The position numbers were made by a program, and so were the translations under genes. Below are positions 1 to 8,013 of a stretch of DNA of 64,000 bases, piece by piece. Below the pieces are notes generated by a model, which was not told the origin of the DNA, made no database searches, and saw nothing but the letters and a program-made list of their open reading frames with translations. How positions within the stretch are numbered: position 1 is the stretch's first letter; the number at the start of each line of letters is the position of its first letter. Source of the stretch: an uncultured Litoreibacter sp. Lineage in GTDB: Bacteria > Pseudomonadota > Alphaproteobacteria > Rhodobacterales > Rhodobacteraceae. Location: contig CANLOU010000002.1 of the NCBI GenBank assembly GCA_947492995.1, positions 310,001 through 374,000 on the forward strand, in the 5' to 3' direction.

Positions 1-1507
1 CGATGAAGAAGAGGAACGACGCGAAGCTGAGGAACGCGCCCCATGAGGAGACGTAGTTCCAATAGGCGAAGGCCTCCGGGTAGTCGATGTAGCGGCGTGG
101 CATCCCCTGTCTCCCGAGGAAGTGCTGCGGGAAGAAGGTGATGTTGGCGCCGATGAACATGGCCCAGAAGTGCAGCTTGCCCGCCCATTCAGGATACATG
201 CGGCCCGACATTTTCGGCAGGTAGAAGTAGATACCCGCGAAGATGGCAAACACAGCGCCCAAGCTCATCACGTAGTGGAAGTGAGCCACCACGTAGTAAG
301 TGTCGTGATAGGCGCGGTCGATGCCAGCCTGCGACAGCACGATGCCGGTGACCCCGCCCGCGGTGAACAGGAACAGGAAGCCGAAGGCCCAGAGCATGGG
401 GGTTTTGAACTCGATCGAGCCGCCCCACATGGTTGCGATCCAGGAGAAGATCTTGATGCCTGTCGGCACCGCGATCACCATCGTGGCCAGCATGAAGTAG
501 GACTGCTGCGTCAGCGACATGCCCACCGTGTACATGTGGTGCGCCCAGACCACGAAGCCCAGCGCCCCAATGGCCACCATCGCATAGACCATCGGCAGGT
601 AGCCGAAGATCGGCTTGCGCGAGAAGGTTGCGATAACATGGGAGATGATGCCGAAGCCCGGCACGACCACGATGTACACCTCCGGATGCCCGAAGAACCA
701 CAGCAAGTGCTGGTACAGGATCGGGTCACCGCCGCCGGCGGCGTCGAAGAAGGTTGTGCCGAAGTTACGATCGGTCAGCAGCATGGTGATGGCGCCCGCC
801 AGAACCGGCAGGGACAGCAGGATCAGCCACGCGGTCACGAAGATCGACCAGCTGAACAGCGGCACCTTGTGCAACGTCATGCCCGGCGTCCGCATGTTCA
901 GGAAGGTGGTAATCATGTTGATCGCACCCAGGATCGACGACGCGCCCGACATATGCACCGCGAAGATCGCGAAGTCGGTCGACATGCCTTGCTCCGTGGT
1001 CGACAGCGGCGCGTAGAGCACCCAGCCGATGCCGGAGCCCGCCTGGTCGTTGCCACCCGGCACCAGCAGGGAGCACACAGCCAGCGCACAGGCGGCCACA
1101 TACATCCAGTAGGACAGGTTGTTCATGCGCGGGAACGCCATATCCGGCGCGCCGATTTGCAGCGGCATGAAGTAGTTGCCGAAGCCGCCAAACAGGGCCG
1201 GAATAACCACCAGGAACATCATCAAGATGCCGTGGCCGGTGATCAAAACGTTCCAGAGATGGCCGTTAGGCGTACAGCTCTGGACGTCCTGGGCCACGAA
1301 ACGTGCGCCTTCCAGGCACATGTATTGCACACCGGGCTCCATCAGCTCCAACCGCATGTAGACGGTGAACGCCACGGAGATGAAGCCCATCAGCGCGGCG
1401 GTGAAGAGGTACAAAATACCGATGTCTTTGTGGTTTGTGGACATAAACCAACGGGTAAAGAAGCCCCGTTCGTCGTGATCGTGTCCCTCGATGGCTGCGT
1501 CGGCCAT
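1..1507 (-). CDS. ctaD: Cytochrome c oxidase subunit I (aa3 type), 3' end cut by window
   Basis: Catalytic subunit of the aa3-type cytochrome c oxidase in the inner membrane; it holds haem a, haem a3 and CuB and reduces O2 to water while pumping protons. Reading the reverse strand from the ATG at 1507 gives an open frame of about 502 codons that is still open at base 1. Seen: the N-terminal [11 protein letters not shown] block, HHMYTVG, the CuB/Tyr segment [14 protein letters not shown], and [10 protein letters not shown] carrying haem ligands, with many membrane helices. The start has a GGGAGA ribosome site 5 bases upstream. Subunit II and assembly genes are not in view and no other cox gene follows inside the window. 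Only the last part of the protein is missing. Identification is secure. Confidence 0.97.
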   Translation of the reverse strand, partial: MADAAIEGHDHDERGFFTRWFMSTNHKDIGILYLFTAALMGFISVAFTVYMRLELMEPGVQYMCLEGARFVAQDVQSCTPNGHLWNVLITGHGILMMFLVVIPALFGGFGNYFMPLQIGAPDMAFPRMNNLSYWMYVAACALAVCSLLVPGGNDQAGSGIGWVLYAPLSTTEQGMSTDFAIFAVHMSGASSILGAINMITTFLNMRTPGMTLHKVPLFSWSIFVTAWLILLSLPVLAGAITMLLTDRNFGTTFFDAAGGGDPILYQHLLWFFGHPEVYIVVVPGFGIISHVIATFSRKPIFGYLPMVYAMVAIGALGFVVWAHHMYTVGMSLTQQSYFMLATMVIAVPTGIKIFSWIATMWGGSIEFKTPMLWAFGFLFLFTAGGVTGIVLSQAGIDRAYHDTYYVVAHFHYVMSLGAVFAIFAGIYFYLPKMSGRMYPEWAGKLHFWAMFIGANITFFPQHFLGRQGMPRRYIDYPEAFAYWNYVSSWGAFLSFASFLFFI

Positions 1508-1849
1508 GGGTGTCTCCCATTTCTTATGTAGTATTTCTCGACATAGTGCGGGGCAGACTCACCCCGCCCGTTGCGCAACGGTTTAGTGGGTTGGGGCGGG
1601 CAGGGCAATGTTCCAACCGGTCGCAGGGGAGGAAAAAATGTCGCGGGTGCCGGGATTTGGCTGCGATTTTGAGAAACGGTGGCCATTAGCTGTGCCGCGC
1701 GGCATTTGATTTGGAATCCAGGGCTGGATTTCGGGGTGCGACCACCCTGAGTTGAAGGCCGCCGGGATGGCGGGGCTTGGCGCGGCGGGGCCTTGAGTGT
1801 TAACTGCGCCAGACCAAACGGACACATCAACAGGGCCGGAAAACAGGCT
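1508..1849. other. Intergenic region between ctaD and the sulfotransferase-like gene
   Basis: This stretch should hold the divergent promoters of ctaD (reverse) and the next gene (forward). I see no clear sigma-70 boxes. A 23-codon frame, 1638-1709 forward, follows a very good GGGGAGG site but resembles nothing I know. No repeat, tRNA or terminator is evident. Confidence 0.5.
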
Positions 1850-3010
1850 GTGCAGACCCAAAAACCAAAACGCCGCATTTTCTTGCATATTGGTATGCAC
1901 AAGACTGGGTCGTCCTCAATCCAGGACAGCCTTGCCGGCGTGCAGACCCCCACAATCCGCTATGCGGATTTTTTCGACAACAACCATTCCGCCGCGATGA
2001 TGAACCTGTTTGGCGAGCGGTTGGAGGGGCTGCTGCACCGCAAGGAGGTGGGCGCGTCCGCCAAATGGCCGATGGAAAAGCTGGCCAAATTGCAAGACCA
2101 GCTGGAGACCGAGCTCAACACGCCACAGCCCGACCTCATCATATCCGCTGAAACGCTGTGCGTTCTGGAGCCGCGCTTTGTGCGCAAGATGCATGACATG
2201 TTGAGCGAGAAGGCGCAGCGGCTTGTTGTGCTGGCCTATGTGCGCGACCCCGTCGATTTCATGTCGTCGGCGTTCCAACAACGCCTCAAAAGCGGCTTGT
2301 CGCGATTTGTGCCGCCGCAGCCGAATTACTGCGACCGTTTTGCCAAATTCGAAAACATCCTCGGGCGCGACTGCGTGCATTACCGGTCCTTTGAACATGC
2401 CACCCAAGGCGGCGCCTCCATTGTCCGCGACTTCGCAGGCTGGGTGGGGCTGGGCGAGGAGGATTACACCGAATGCCGATCCAATCAATCCATGTCGTTG
2501 GTCCCGGCTGCCGCGCTCTATGCCGCGAACCAGACGTTCAAGGCGCAGGCCCCGGCGCATAAATTGACCAAAGCCCGCATGCGGGCGGCCGAGACATTGC
2601 AACAGCGCTTCCCTTACGACGCGGCTGACAGATTCCGGTTTTCGCCAGATGTCTGCGCGGCGCATCTTGATCTGGAAGATTGCGACTGGATGGAAAAGCG
2701 GCTGCCCAAGTTTCGGCGCGACCCGCCCCAAAGCGGCGCGGCAGGGAGGATGGTGGAGACCGAGGCCGACCTGCTGGGCATCGCGGATGCGAACCGCGAT
2801 GCCATTGCCGAGGCGCTGGAGGCGCATCAGGTGCGCTGTCCGGCGGGGGCGGATGTCACCGCCATGATGGAGGCGCTGCTGGTTCATGAATTGGCGCAAT
2901 TGGCGCGCAAGCCCAAGCCCAAGACGCAAGCGCCGCCCGCTGACACTGCGAGTCTTGGCGCGCGGTTCAAATCGTTTGCGCGACGCGCAAAGATTTTGCG
3001 CGCCGACTAG
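1850..3010 (+). CDS. Sulfotransferase-like P-loop protein
   Basis: About 386 residues. Near the N terminus is the block RRIFLHIGMHKTGSSSIQ, which matches the 5'-phosphosulfate-binding loop (HxGxxKTGSxS) of PAPS-dependent sulfotransferases found next to polysaccharide genes; further in, LAYVRDPVDFMSS matches the 3'-phosphate-binding RDP segment. It would move a sulfuryl group from PAPS to a sugar or similar acceptor; the acceptor cannot be read from the sequence. The C terminus is basic and low in complexity. The frame is open back to a TTG at 1793; I chose the GTG at 1850 because it sits just before the conserved block, but neither start has a good ribosome site. It stands alone: ctaD runs the other way and the anti-sigma gene converges from the right with 15 bases between. 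Confidence 0.7.
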   Translation: MQTQKPKRRIFLHIGMHKTGSSSIQDSLAGVQTPTIRYADFFDNNHSAAMMNLFGERLEGLLHRKEVGASAKWPMEKLAKLQDQLETELNTPQPDLIISAETLCVLEPRFVRKMHDMLSEKAQRLVVLAYVRDPVDFMSSAFQQRLKSGLSRFVPPQPNYCDRFAKFENILGRDCVHYRSFEHATQGGASIVRDFAGWVGLGEEDYTECRSNQSMSLVPAAALYAANQTFKAQAPAHKLTKARMRAAETLQQRFPYDAADRFRFSPDVCAAHLDLEDCDWMEKRLPKFRRDPPQSGAAGRMVETEADLLGIADANRDAIAEALEAHQVRCPAGADVTAMMEALLVHELAQLARKPKPKTQAPPADTASLGARFKSFARRAKILRAD

Positions 3011-3025
3011 CAGGCCAAAGGCCTG

Positions 3026-3727
3026 TTATAGGTCTGTGACCTGACCCACCGCCAGAACCGCGCCTGTTGGCGCGCCAGTGGTTGAGCCGCCATCGGGCTC
3101 GTCCGAGATCGCCAGCACCATGCCGCCAACGGCGCCTTGCAGGTCGTCGGGCAAAAGGATGTTGCCGGTGCCGTCATCGGTCAGAACGCCTAGGGAACGC
3201 GGGGGATTGTCGCCGACAATGGCCCAAAGTTCGAAGTCGCGGCCGGTTTCGGCCTGACCAGCGGTTGCGGTCAGACGCAACCCGCCTGTTGCGCCGTCAT
3301 AGACGGCCAGCACGCGCAGGCTGTCATCCTCGGCGGCAATCTCGCTGACAAAAAGCGGGCCGGAGGTTGGCACTTGCGGAGCAGGCTGCGTGATGAGCAT
3401 CACCGCCATCACGGCTGCGGCCGCGGTGGCCGCAAGTGAAAAGCCCTGCCATAGCCCCAACCGGGACCAAAGCGATGTGGATTTGTCCGTCGCGCCGAAC
3501 AAATCGGTCGTCAGCCGCGCCTTGAGGGCCTTGGGCGGCACCACCGGCATGTATTCATCCGCAAGATCGGCAAAATGCGCGACCCAGTCGGCCACGTCGC
3601 GCTCAAGCGCGCGGTCTTCGGCCAGACGCAGCTCGAAGGCGCGTTCTTCTTCGGACGTCATCAGCCGCAGCGTGTATTCGGCGGCGAGGACGCGATTTTC
3701 TTCCTCTGGGGTCAGGGCTTCGCTCAT
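3026..3727 (-). CDS. Anti-sigma factor, RskA-like, membrane anchored
   Basis: About 233 residues. An acidic N-terminal cytoplasmic part (about 1-60) fits the short zinc-free anti-sigma fold, one hydrophobic segment lies at about 95-113, and the C-terminal part is a periplasmic RskA-type domain (FELWAIVGDNPPRSLGVL). It should hold the ECF sigma factor next door at the membrane until a signal arrives. The ATG at 3727 overlaps the sigma TGA as ATGA, typical of translationally coupled sigma / anti-sigma pairs; an ATG four codons earlier is possible. No HxxxCxxC zinc motif is visible, so it is not a ChrR/ZAS-type sensor. The signal is unknown. Confidence 0.85.
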   Translation of the reverse strand: MSEALTPEEENRVLAAEYTLRLMTSEEERAFELRLAEDRALERDVADWVAHFADLADEYMPVVPPKALKARLTTDLFGATDKSTSLWSRLGLWQGFSLAATAAAAVMAVMLITQPAPQVPTSGPLFVSEIAAEDDSLRVLAVYDGATGGLRLTATAGQAETGRDFELWAIVGDNPPRSLGVLTDDGTGNILLPDDLQGAVGGMVLAISDEPDGGSTTGAPTGAVLAVGQVTDL

Positions 3728-4266
3728 TGGGTCATGCACTCCCGCAACGCAATCAACGAGCGGCGCAACCAGGTGCGCATCGTATTCAGCGGTACGTCAA
3801 ATTTCGCCGCAAGATCGGCGTAGCTATCCCCTTCCAGATAGGCGCCGCGCACGGCGGCCCTGCGATCATCCGGCAACTCGTCCAGACAACCAACGATACG
3901 TGCGGCCTCTGAGCCCGCGATGGCAGATTGCTCCGGCGTTGGGCCAGATGCAGCCATTCGGTCCTCGACATCAGCGATGTCGTCGGTCTGCTTGGTGGCG
4001 CGGAGACGGTCGATTGCCGTGTTCCGCGCAATTGTGATTAGCCATGTCATCGGGCTCATCCCATTGCTTGCGTATCGGTCCGCGTAGCGCCAGATTTTCA
4101 TATACGTCTCTTGCAAAACGTCCTCTGCGCTAGCGGTATTGTTCAACACACGCAGCGCCACCCCGAAAAGTTTCGCACTTGTCGCGTCATAAAGGTCAGA
4201 AAAAGCCGACCGGTCGCCCAAAGCGACCCGAGAAATCATCTTGTCGATGTCCGCAATCGTCGTCAT
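3724..4266 (-). CDS. ECF-type RNA polymerase sigma factor
   Basis: About 180 residues with sigma region 2 at roughly 15-85 (FSDLYDATSAKLFGVALRVL, then DVLQETYMKIWRYADRY) and region 4 at about 125-175 (LPDDRRAAVRGAYLEGDSYADLAAKF, then NTMRTWLRRSL). It directs RNA polymerase to a small stress regulon. I chose the ATG at 4266, which has a GGAG site 10 bases upstream; a GTG at 4275 is the longer option but would overlap that site. It is the first gene of the pair with its anti-sigma. The two forward genes beyond it carry a matching promoter motif (4440-4468 and 4833-4861) and are its likely targets. I see no copy of that motif before the sigma gene itself, so autoregulation is not evident. Confidence 0.93.
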   Translation of the reverse strand: MTTIADIDKMISRVALGDRSAFSDLYDATSAKLFGVALRVLNNTASAEDVLQETYMKIWRYADRYASNGMSPMTWLITIARNTAIDRLRATKQTDDIADVEDRMAASGPTPEQSAIAGSEAARIVGCLDELPDDRRAAVRGAYLEGDSYADLAAKFDVPLNTMRTWLRRSLIALRECMTQ

Positions 4267-4439
4267 TGCCGTCACGCTCCAATTATTACGTACGCCTTAC
4301 CGGGCAGGCCTGAGCCAGCGTATCCTTGTTGTCTTTGCGCACGAGGCGGATGCGCCGCACGCTGGGAGAGGTGTTTGGTCTGCCTAACCTGCCGCAAAAT
4401 AACCATAAGTCAATTTTCTTCGCAAAAATTTGGGAGGTT

Positions 4440-4468
4440 TGAAACTTTCCATGCCGAGCCGCCGTGAG
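4440..4468 (+). promoter_or_regulatory. Candidate ECF-sigma promoter, copy 1
   Basis: TGAAAC (4440-4445, followed by TTT), a 17-base spacer, then CGTGAG (4463-4468). The -35 TGAAACTTT and the -10 beginning CGT recur with the same spacing at 4833-4861. It lies 38 bases before the start of the 50-residue gene. That the neighbouring ECF sigma uses it is inferred from proximity and the repeated motif. Confidence 0.6.
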
Positions 4469-4506
4469 TGTCAACAAGGGGCTGACCAAAACGATGGAGA
4501 CATAGA

Positions 4507-4659
4507 ATGACACAGTTTCTGACCCGCATTGCCACGCCCCTTATCTCTCAGCAGGTTTTTGAACCCACCGCAGCCAAGACACCCCCTCGTTTGACGCGCA
4601 CCGAAATGGAAGCGCTCTTCGCCCGGGAATTGGGTTTGGTCTCGCCCACCTTTCATTAA
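4507..4659 (+). CDS. Small protein of 50 residues, unknown function
   Basis: A short frame beginning MTQFLTRIATPLISQQ and ending LGLVSPTFH, with a GGAG site 8 bases before the ATG. There is no signal peptide, no membrane helix and no motif that I recognise; the second half (LTRTEMEALFARELGL) should form an amphipathic helix. Support for it being real comes from the good ribosome site, the ECF-like promoter just upstream, and sense-coherent codon use rich in GCC/CTG. It sits between the sigma gene (divergent) and the DUF7282-like gene (same strand) and is probably in the same regulon. I cannot assign a function. Confidence 0.55.
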   Translation: MTQFLTRIATPLISQQVFEPTAAKTPPRLTRTEMEALFARELGLVSPTFH

Positions 4660-4832
4660 CCGATCTCCCCTAAACGGTAGCCGATATGAAAAATACGTCC
4701 CCCCCATCCCCCCGCACATCCCGCGTTCTCAGGCTTGTGCTTAACGGCATCCCCGCAAAAGGGTTCCGCGCAGCCAATGCCGACCACGAGCCGGGCGATT
4801 TTGACCCTGATTTGGGAAAAAGACAGGCCGCG

Positions 4833-4861
4833 TGAAACTTTTCGCACCACCCGTCCGTTTC
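4833..4861 (+). promoter_or_regulatory. Candidate ECF-sigma promoter, copy 2
   Basis: TGAAAC (4833-4838, followed by TTTT), a 17-base spacer, then CGTTTC (4856-4861). It has the same layout as the copy at 4440 and lies about 48 bases before the ATG of the periplasmic protein at 4910. Confidence 0.6.
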
Positions 4862-4909
4862 TCTACCAATGGCCGCAAAACGCGGCGTTAACAGCTGGAG
4901 TACTACATA

Positions 4910-5320
4910 ATGAAAACTTTGATGATCGCCGCAGCCTTTGGCCTTGCCGCAACCGCCGCTTATGCCGACGGGCACGCCACCCCTATGGTGATGGCCGCCG
5001 ACCAATCGGTCGCAAACGGCATGGTCAGCGCCGACAAGATCGTCGCCGGCGAAAATGGCTGGATGGTCGTGCACCGCACGGATGCCGACATGAAGCCCGG
5101 CCCGGTCGTGGCCTATGCCCCGATCCGCGCTGGCGAGACATCTGACGTGGCCGCAATCCTGACGGAAGAGGTCAAACCCGGCGAAATGCTGATGTTGATG
5201 GTGCATGCCGAAGCAGGCGGCACGCAGACCGGCATTTTTGAATACACGTTGGGTGCGAAGGAAGACGGACCGATCAAGCCCGATGGCAAATTGGTCATGA
5301 CAGTCATCACCGCTCAATAG
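4910..5320 (+). CDS. Periplasmic DUF7282-like protein
   Basis: 136 residues. A Sec signal peptide (about 1-20, cleaved near AYADG) is followed by one domain with the pattern GWMVVHRTDADMKPGPVVAYAPIRAG, then LMLMVHAEAGG, then IFEYTLG. This is the layout of the DUF7282 fold (a small beta-sandwich known from archaeal and bacterial secreted proteins); I am fairly, not fully, sure of the family. Function unknown. GGAG lies before the ATG, and an ECF-like promoter motif lies 50-75 bases upstream, so it is probably induced by the nearby sigma factor under envelope or oxidative stress (inference). It is followed by a strong terminator. Confidence 0.8.
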   Translation: MKTLMIAAAFGLAATAAYADGHATPMVMAADQSVANGMVSADKIVAGENGWMVVHRTDADMKPGPVVAYAPIRAGETSDVAAILTEEVKPGEMLMLMVHAEAGGTQTGIFEYTLGAKEDGPIKPDGKLVMTVITAQ

Positions 5321-5346
5321 GGGTCCAACCCCCCGAGCAGTGAGAG

Positions 5347-5379
5347 GGGCGGCCTTTTGGGAGAGGGGCCGCCCTTTTT
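5347..5379 (+). terminator. Rho-independent terminator
   Basis: GGGCGGCC (5347-5354), a 12-base loop, GGCCGCCC (5367-5374), then five T. It ends the 4910-5320 transcript. The stem also lies just beyond the stop of the convergent lipB gene. Confidence 0.88.
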
Positions 5380-5385
5380 ACGTTG

Positions 5386-6063
5386 TCAATCCAGCGGTTG
5401 GGTTTCGCCAGCCGGGGCCGGAAAGTGGCGGCTGAACGTGCGGCGCAACGCGTCATCCACATCGCCCAGCGTCACCGGCAGGCCCAGATCCACCAAAGAC
5501 GTCACTCCCTGATCCGAGATACCGCAAGGCACAATGCCCGAGAAATGGTCGAGATCGGGCTCCACATTGATCGACAGCCCGTGAAAGCTGACCCATTTTC
5601 GCAAACGGACCCCGATGGCGGCCACCTTGTCCTCGCGCGGGGTGCCATTCGCCAGCGGCGCTTTTTCGGGGCGGGGGACCCAGACGCCGACGCGGCCCTC
5701 GCGGATTTCACCAGTGACGTTGAATTCGGCCAGGGTGTCGATGACCCAGCCCTCCAGATTTTGCACAAACTTGCGCACGTCCTTGCCGCGCTTGTTCAAA
5801 TCCAGCAGCACATAGGCCACCCGCTGCCCCGGCCCATGGTAGGTATATTGCCCGCCACGCCGCGTCTGGTGCACCGGAAAGCGGTCGGGGTCGGTCAGAT
5901 CCTGCGCCTTGGCCGAGGTTCCTGCGGTGTAGAGGGGCGGGTGCTCGACCAGCCAGATCGCCTCCGCCGCTTCGCCGCGCGCAATGGCGTTGGCGCGGTC
6001 TTCCATCCAGGTCACGGCAGCGTCGTAGTCGGTCAACCCGGCAGATGTGATCCATTCGGGCAT
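5386..6063 (-). CDS. lipB: Lipoyl(octanoyl) transferase
   Basis: Moves the octanoyl group from octanoyl-ACP to a lysine of lipoyl domains (pyruvate and 2-oxoglutarate dehydrogenases, glycine cleavage H protein), the first step of lipoate synthesis. 225 residues, normal for the family. Seen: the [12 protein letters not shown] substrate loop (about 69-80), the invariant lysine in [10 protein letters not shown] (Lys146), and the catalytic cysteine in GIVPCGI (Cys180). The gene is monocistronic here, divergent from the peptidoglycan-binding gene. lipA is not in the window. Confidence 0.96.
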   Translation of the reverse strand: MPEWITSAGLTDYDAAVTWMEDRANAIARGEAAEAIWLVEHPPLYTAGTSAKAQDLTDPDRFPVHQTRRGGQYTYHGPGQRVAYVLLDLNKRGKDVRKFVQNLEGWVIDTLAEFNVTGEIREGRVGVWVPRPEKAPLANGTPREDKVAAIGVRLRKWVSFHGLSINVEPDLDHFSGIVPCGISDQGVTSLVDLGLPVTLGDVDDALRRTFSRHFPAPAGETQPLD

Positions 6064-6135
6064 TTTTTCATTCCCCTGCGCGGATACCCCATGTTACGCT
6101 GGGGTAATTGGTATTTTATCCTTCGGAGGAATTGC

Positions 6136-7560
6136 ATGTTTTTGAGACAGTTTACAATGGCTTGTGCCGCGACCGCCGTGATGGCGGTCCCTGCCATTAC
6201 CCCCGCCAAAGCCGACTCGCGCGACTTCGCGGCAGGCATTGTGGCCGGTGTGATCGGCAGCGCCGTGGTGCGCAACGCCAACAAACCCAAGCGCACGGTG
6301 CGCCGGACAACCCGCACCACCCGCTCCACGCGGGTTGCCAAACCACGGATTTCCACCGCGCAGCGGGCCGAGAACCGCGAAGTGCAAACGTCGCTGAACT
6401 ATTTCGGCTTCCCCTCGGGTTCGCCTGACGGCGTGTTCGGCAAGAAAACCCGCGCGGCCGTGTCGAGCTATCAGGCGCATCTGGGCTACCCGGCGACCGG
6501 CCAGCTGACCACCTATGAAAAAGACTTCCTGCTGCAATCCTACAACCGCGCCATCGCGGGCGGGGCCGTGACCACGCAACAGATTGCGGCCAACCCGATC
6601 GGGCCACGCGGGCTGCTCAACGTCTACCGCGATCAGGCGGCCGGTGTCGTCACCGCAACCGCGCCAGCGGCGGCGTTCCAAGCCCCTGCAACAAGCACGG
6701 TCGTGGCTGTCCAGCCGCAGGTCTTGCAGCCTCAGGTCTTGCAGCCGCAGGTTGCGCCCGTTGCTGCCGGCACCCCGACATTCACCGTGGCGGCCCCAGC
6801 GGCTGCCCCAACTGCCGTGGCCCCCGCCGCGGGCGGCGTGGCTTTGCCGAACTTCCTTGGTGCGGCAACGACCGAGGCCGTTTCGCTGGCGTCCCACTGC
6901 AATCAGGTGTCGCTGATTACCACCGGCAATGGCGGCTTCACGACGGAGGCCAATCTGGTCGACGCATCCTTCGCATTGAACGAGCAGTTCTGCCTGGCAC
7001 GCACCTACGCGATTGCAGAGGGCGAGAAACTCGTGGCCTCGGTACAGGGCTTCACCCCGCAGCAGATTGAAGCGCAATGTGGCGGCTTTGGCCCGGCCTT
7101 GGCGCCGCATGTCGCATCGCTGTCGCAAAAACCGGCAAGCCAAGTGTCGTCCGAGGTCGCTGGTTTTGTGCTGAATTCCGGCATGGCCCCGGACCAGTTG
7201 GCTGGCACTGCGAAAATCTGCCTGTCGGTTGGCTACCGCACGGACAATATGGACGTGGCCATTGGGTCCGCCTTGCTGCTCAGCGCGTTGGGTCAGCCAG
7301 TATACGGCGAATTGATGGGTCACCATCTGGCGCAGGGTTTTGGCGTCAACAAGCGGGCCGACCTGTCGACCGCATGGTACGAGATGGGCCTGCAAGCCGT
7401 AGAGCAGGGGGCGACTCCGGTCTTCAACCCCGGCGACCCGCAGCGCAGCGCCTTGCTGCGTAAGGCGGTCTTCTCGGGTGCGACGCAATCGCAGGCTGTG
7501 ACCCAGCCTGTTGTGCAGCCTGCAGGGGCGGCTTTGCCGACCTTTAGCATCCAGCAATAG
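6136..7560 (+). CDS. Secreted peptidoglycan-binding-domain protein
   Basis: 474 residues. A signal peptide (about 1-27, ending PAKADS) is followed by a glycine-rich stretch, a basic linker rich in Arg and Thr, and a PG_binding_1 domain at about 75-130 (EVQTSLNYFGFPSGSPDGVFGKKTRAAV). The middle is Ala/Pro/Val-rich with a short tandem repeat of QVLQP units (bases about 6715-6755), and the C-terminal half (about 250-450) is a domain of its own that I do not recognise. It should bind the cell wall in the periplasm. The start is fixed by GGAGGA six bases before the ATG at 6136; the frame stays open far upstream but that part lies opposite lipB and is not coding. A strong terminator follows. Confidence 0.85.
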   Translation: MFLRQFTMACAATAVMAVPAITPAKADSRDFAAGIVAGVIGSAVVRNANKPKRTVRRTTRTTRSTRVAKPRISTAQRAENREVQTSLNYFGFPSGSPDGVFGKKTRAAVSSYQAHLGYPATGQLTTYEKDFLLQSYNRAIAGGAVTTQQIAANPIGPRGLLNVYRDQAAGVVTATAPAAAFQAPATSTVVAVQPQVLQPQVLQPQVAPVAAGTPTFTVAAPAAAPTAVAPAAGGVALPNFLGAATTEAVSLASHCNQVSLITTGNGGFTTEANLVDASFALNEQFCLARTYAIAEGEKLVASVQGFTPQQIEAQCGGFGPALAPHVASLSQKPASQVSSEVAGFVLNSGMAPDQLAGTAKICLSVGYRTDNMDVAIGSALLLSALGQPVYGELMGHHLAQGFGVNKRADLSTAWYEMGLQAVEQGATPVFNPGDPQRSALLRKAVFSGATQSQAVTQPVVQPAGAALPTFSIQQ

Positions 7561-7581
7561 TCAGCTTCGCGTCACGCATTG

Positions 7582-7616
7582 AAAGGCCGGGTGCAGCGCT
7601 GCGCCCGGCCTTTTTT
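7582..7616 (+). terminator. Rho-independent terminator
   Basis: GGCCGGG and CCCGGCC arms (7585-7591 and 7604-7610) with a further paired TGCAG/CTGCG stem, then six T at 7611-7616. It lies just after the peptidoglycan-binding gene. Confidence 0.88.
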
Positions 7617-7759
7617 GTTGCGCAAAGAAGATTGGGCGCGGCGGGGCGCTCATCCCCGATAGGGATTTGGGCGCGGAGCATTGGGGAAAGTCTGTTCTCG
7701 CTGTTTTTGCCCTTCACAAGGGCGGGGGCCTCGGCTAAACCGCCGCAGAGCCTAGACTT

Positions 7760-7846
7760 GCGGTCGTGGCGGAATTGGTAGACGCGCAGCGTTGAGGTCG
7801 CTGTTCTGTAACAAGAGTGAGGGTTCGAGTCCCTCCGACCGCACCA
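7760..7846 (+). tRNA. tRNA-Leu (anticodon GAG)
   Basis: Acceptor stem GCGGTCG / CGACCGC, D arm GGCGGAATTGGTAGACGC, anticodon stem CAGCG/CGCTG with loop TTGAGGT (anticodon GAG), a class II variable arm, T arm GAGGGTTCGAGTCCCTC, and an encoded CCA at 7844-7846. Its last 14 bases form part of the 16-bp attachment repeat of the integrated element, so integration leaves the tRNA intact. Confidence 0.96.
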
Positions 7847-7848
7847 TC
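7833..7848 (+). repeat. attL, 16-bp direct repeat (3' end of tRNA-Leu)
   Basis: CTCCGACCGCACCATC, identical to 19005-19020. It covers the 3' acceptor strand, the discriminator base and CCA of tRNA-Leu plus two bases. Confidence 0.93.
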
Positions 7849-7890
7849 ACATCAAAAAAATCAATGACTTACTGGCCGCTTTGGCTTTGA

Positions 7891-7913
7891 AGTCCGCTCT
7901 AGGTCCGCTTTTG
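7891..7913 (+). repeat. Candidate integrase arm-type sites, left end
   Basis: A perfect AGGTCCGCTTTTG at 7901-7913 preceded by the partial copy AGTCCGCTCT at 7891-7900. The same 13-mer occurs twice more, both near attR, in the same orientation, and nowhere else that I noticed. Confidence 0.65.
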
Positions 7914-8013
7914 AATTCGCTGCGCGATTGGTTGCGATGACGTAGCGTAAGGTCGCATGATGCTTCGTACATGCAATGAGCATTAGTAGTCATAATTGAA
8001 GAGGCTCTAGCGA

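Noticed and set aside
122-1531. Forward open frame of 469 codons
   Set aside because: It lies opposite ctaD, whose reverse frame gives a clear cytochrome oxidase. The forward product is His/Arg-rich with no domain: a high-GC shadow.
5383-6135. Upstream extension of the peptidoglycan-binding gene
   Set aside because: The frame is open but lies opposite lipB. The signal peptide and GGAGGA fix the start at 6136.
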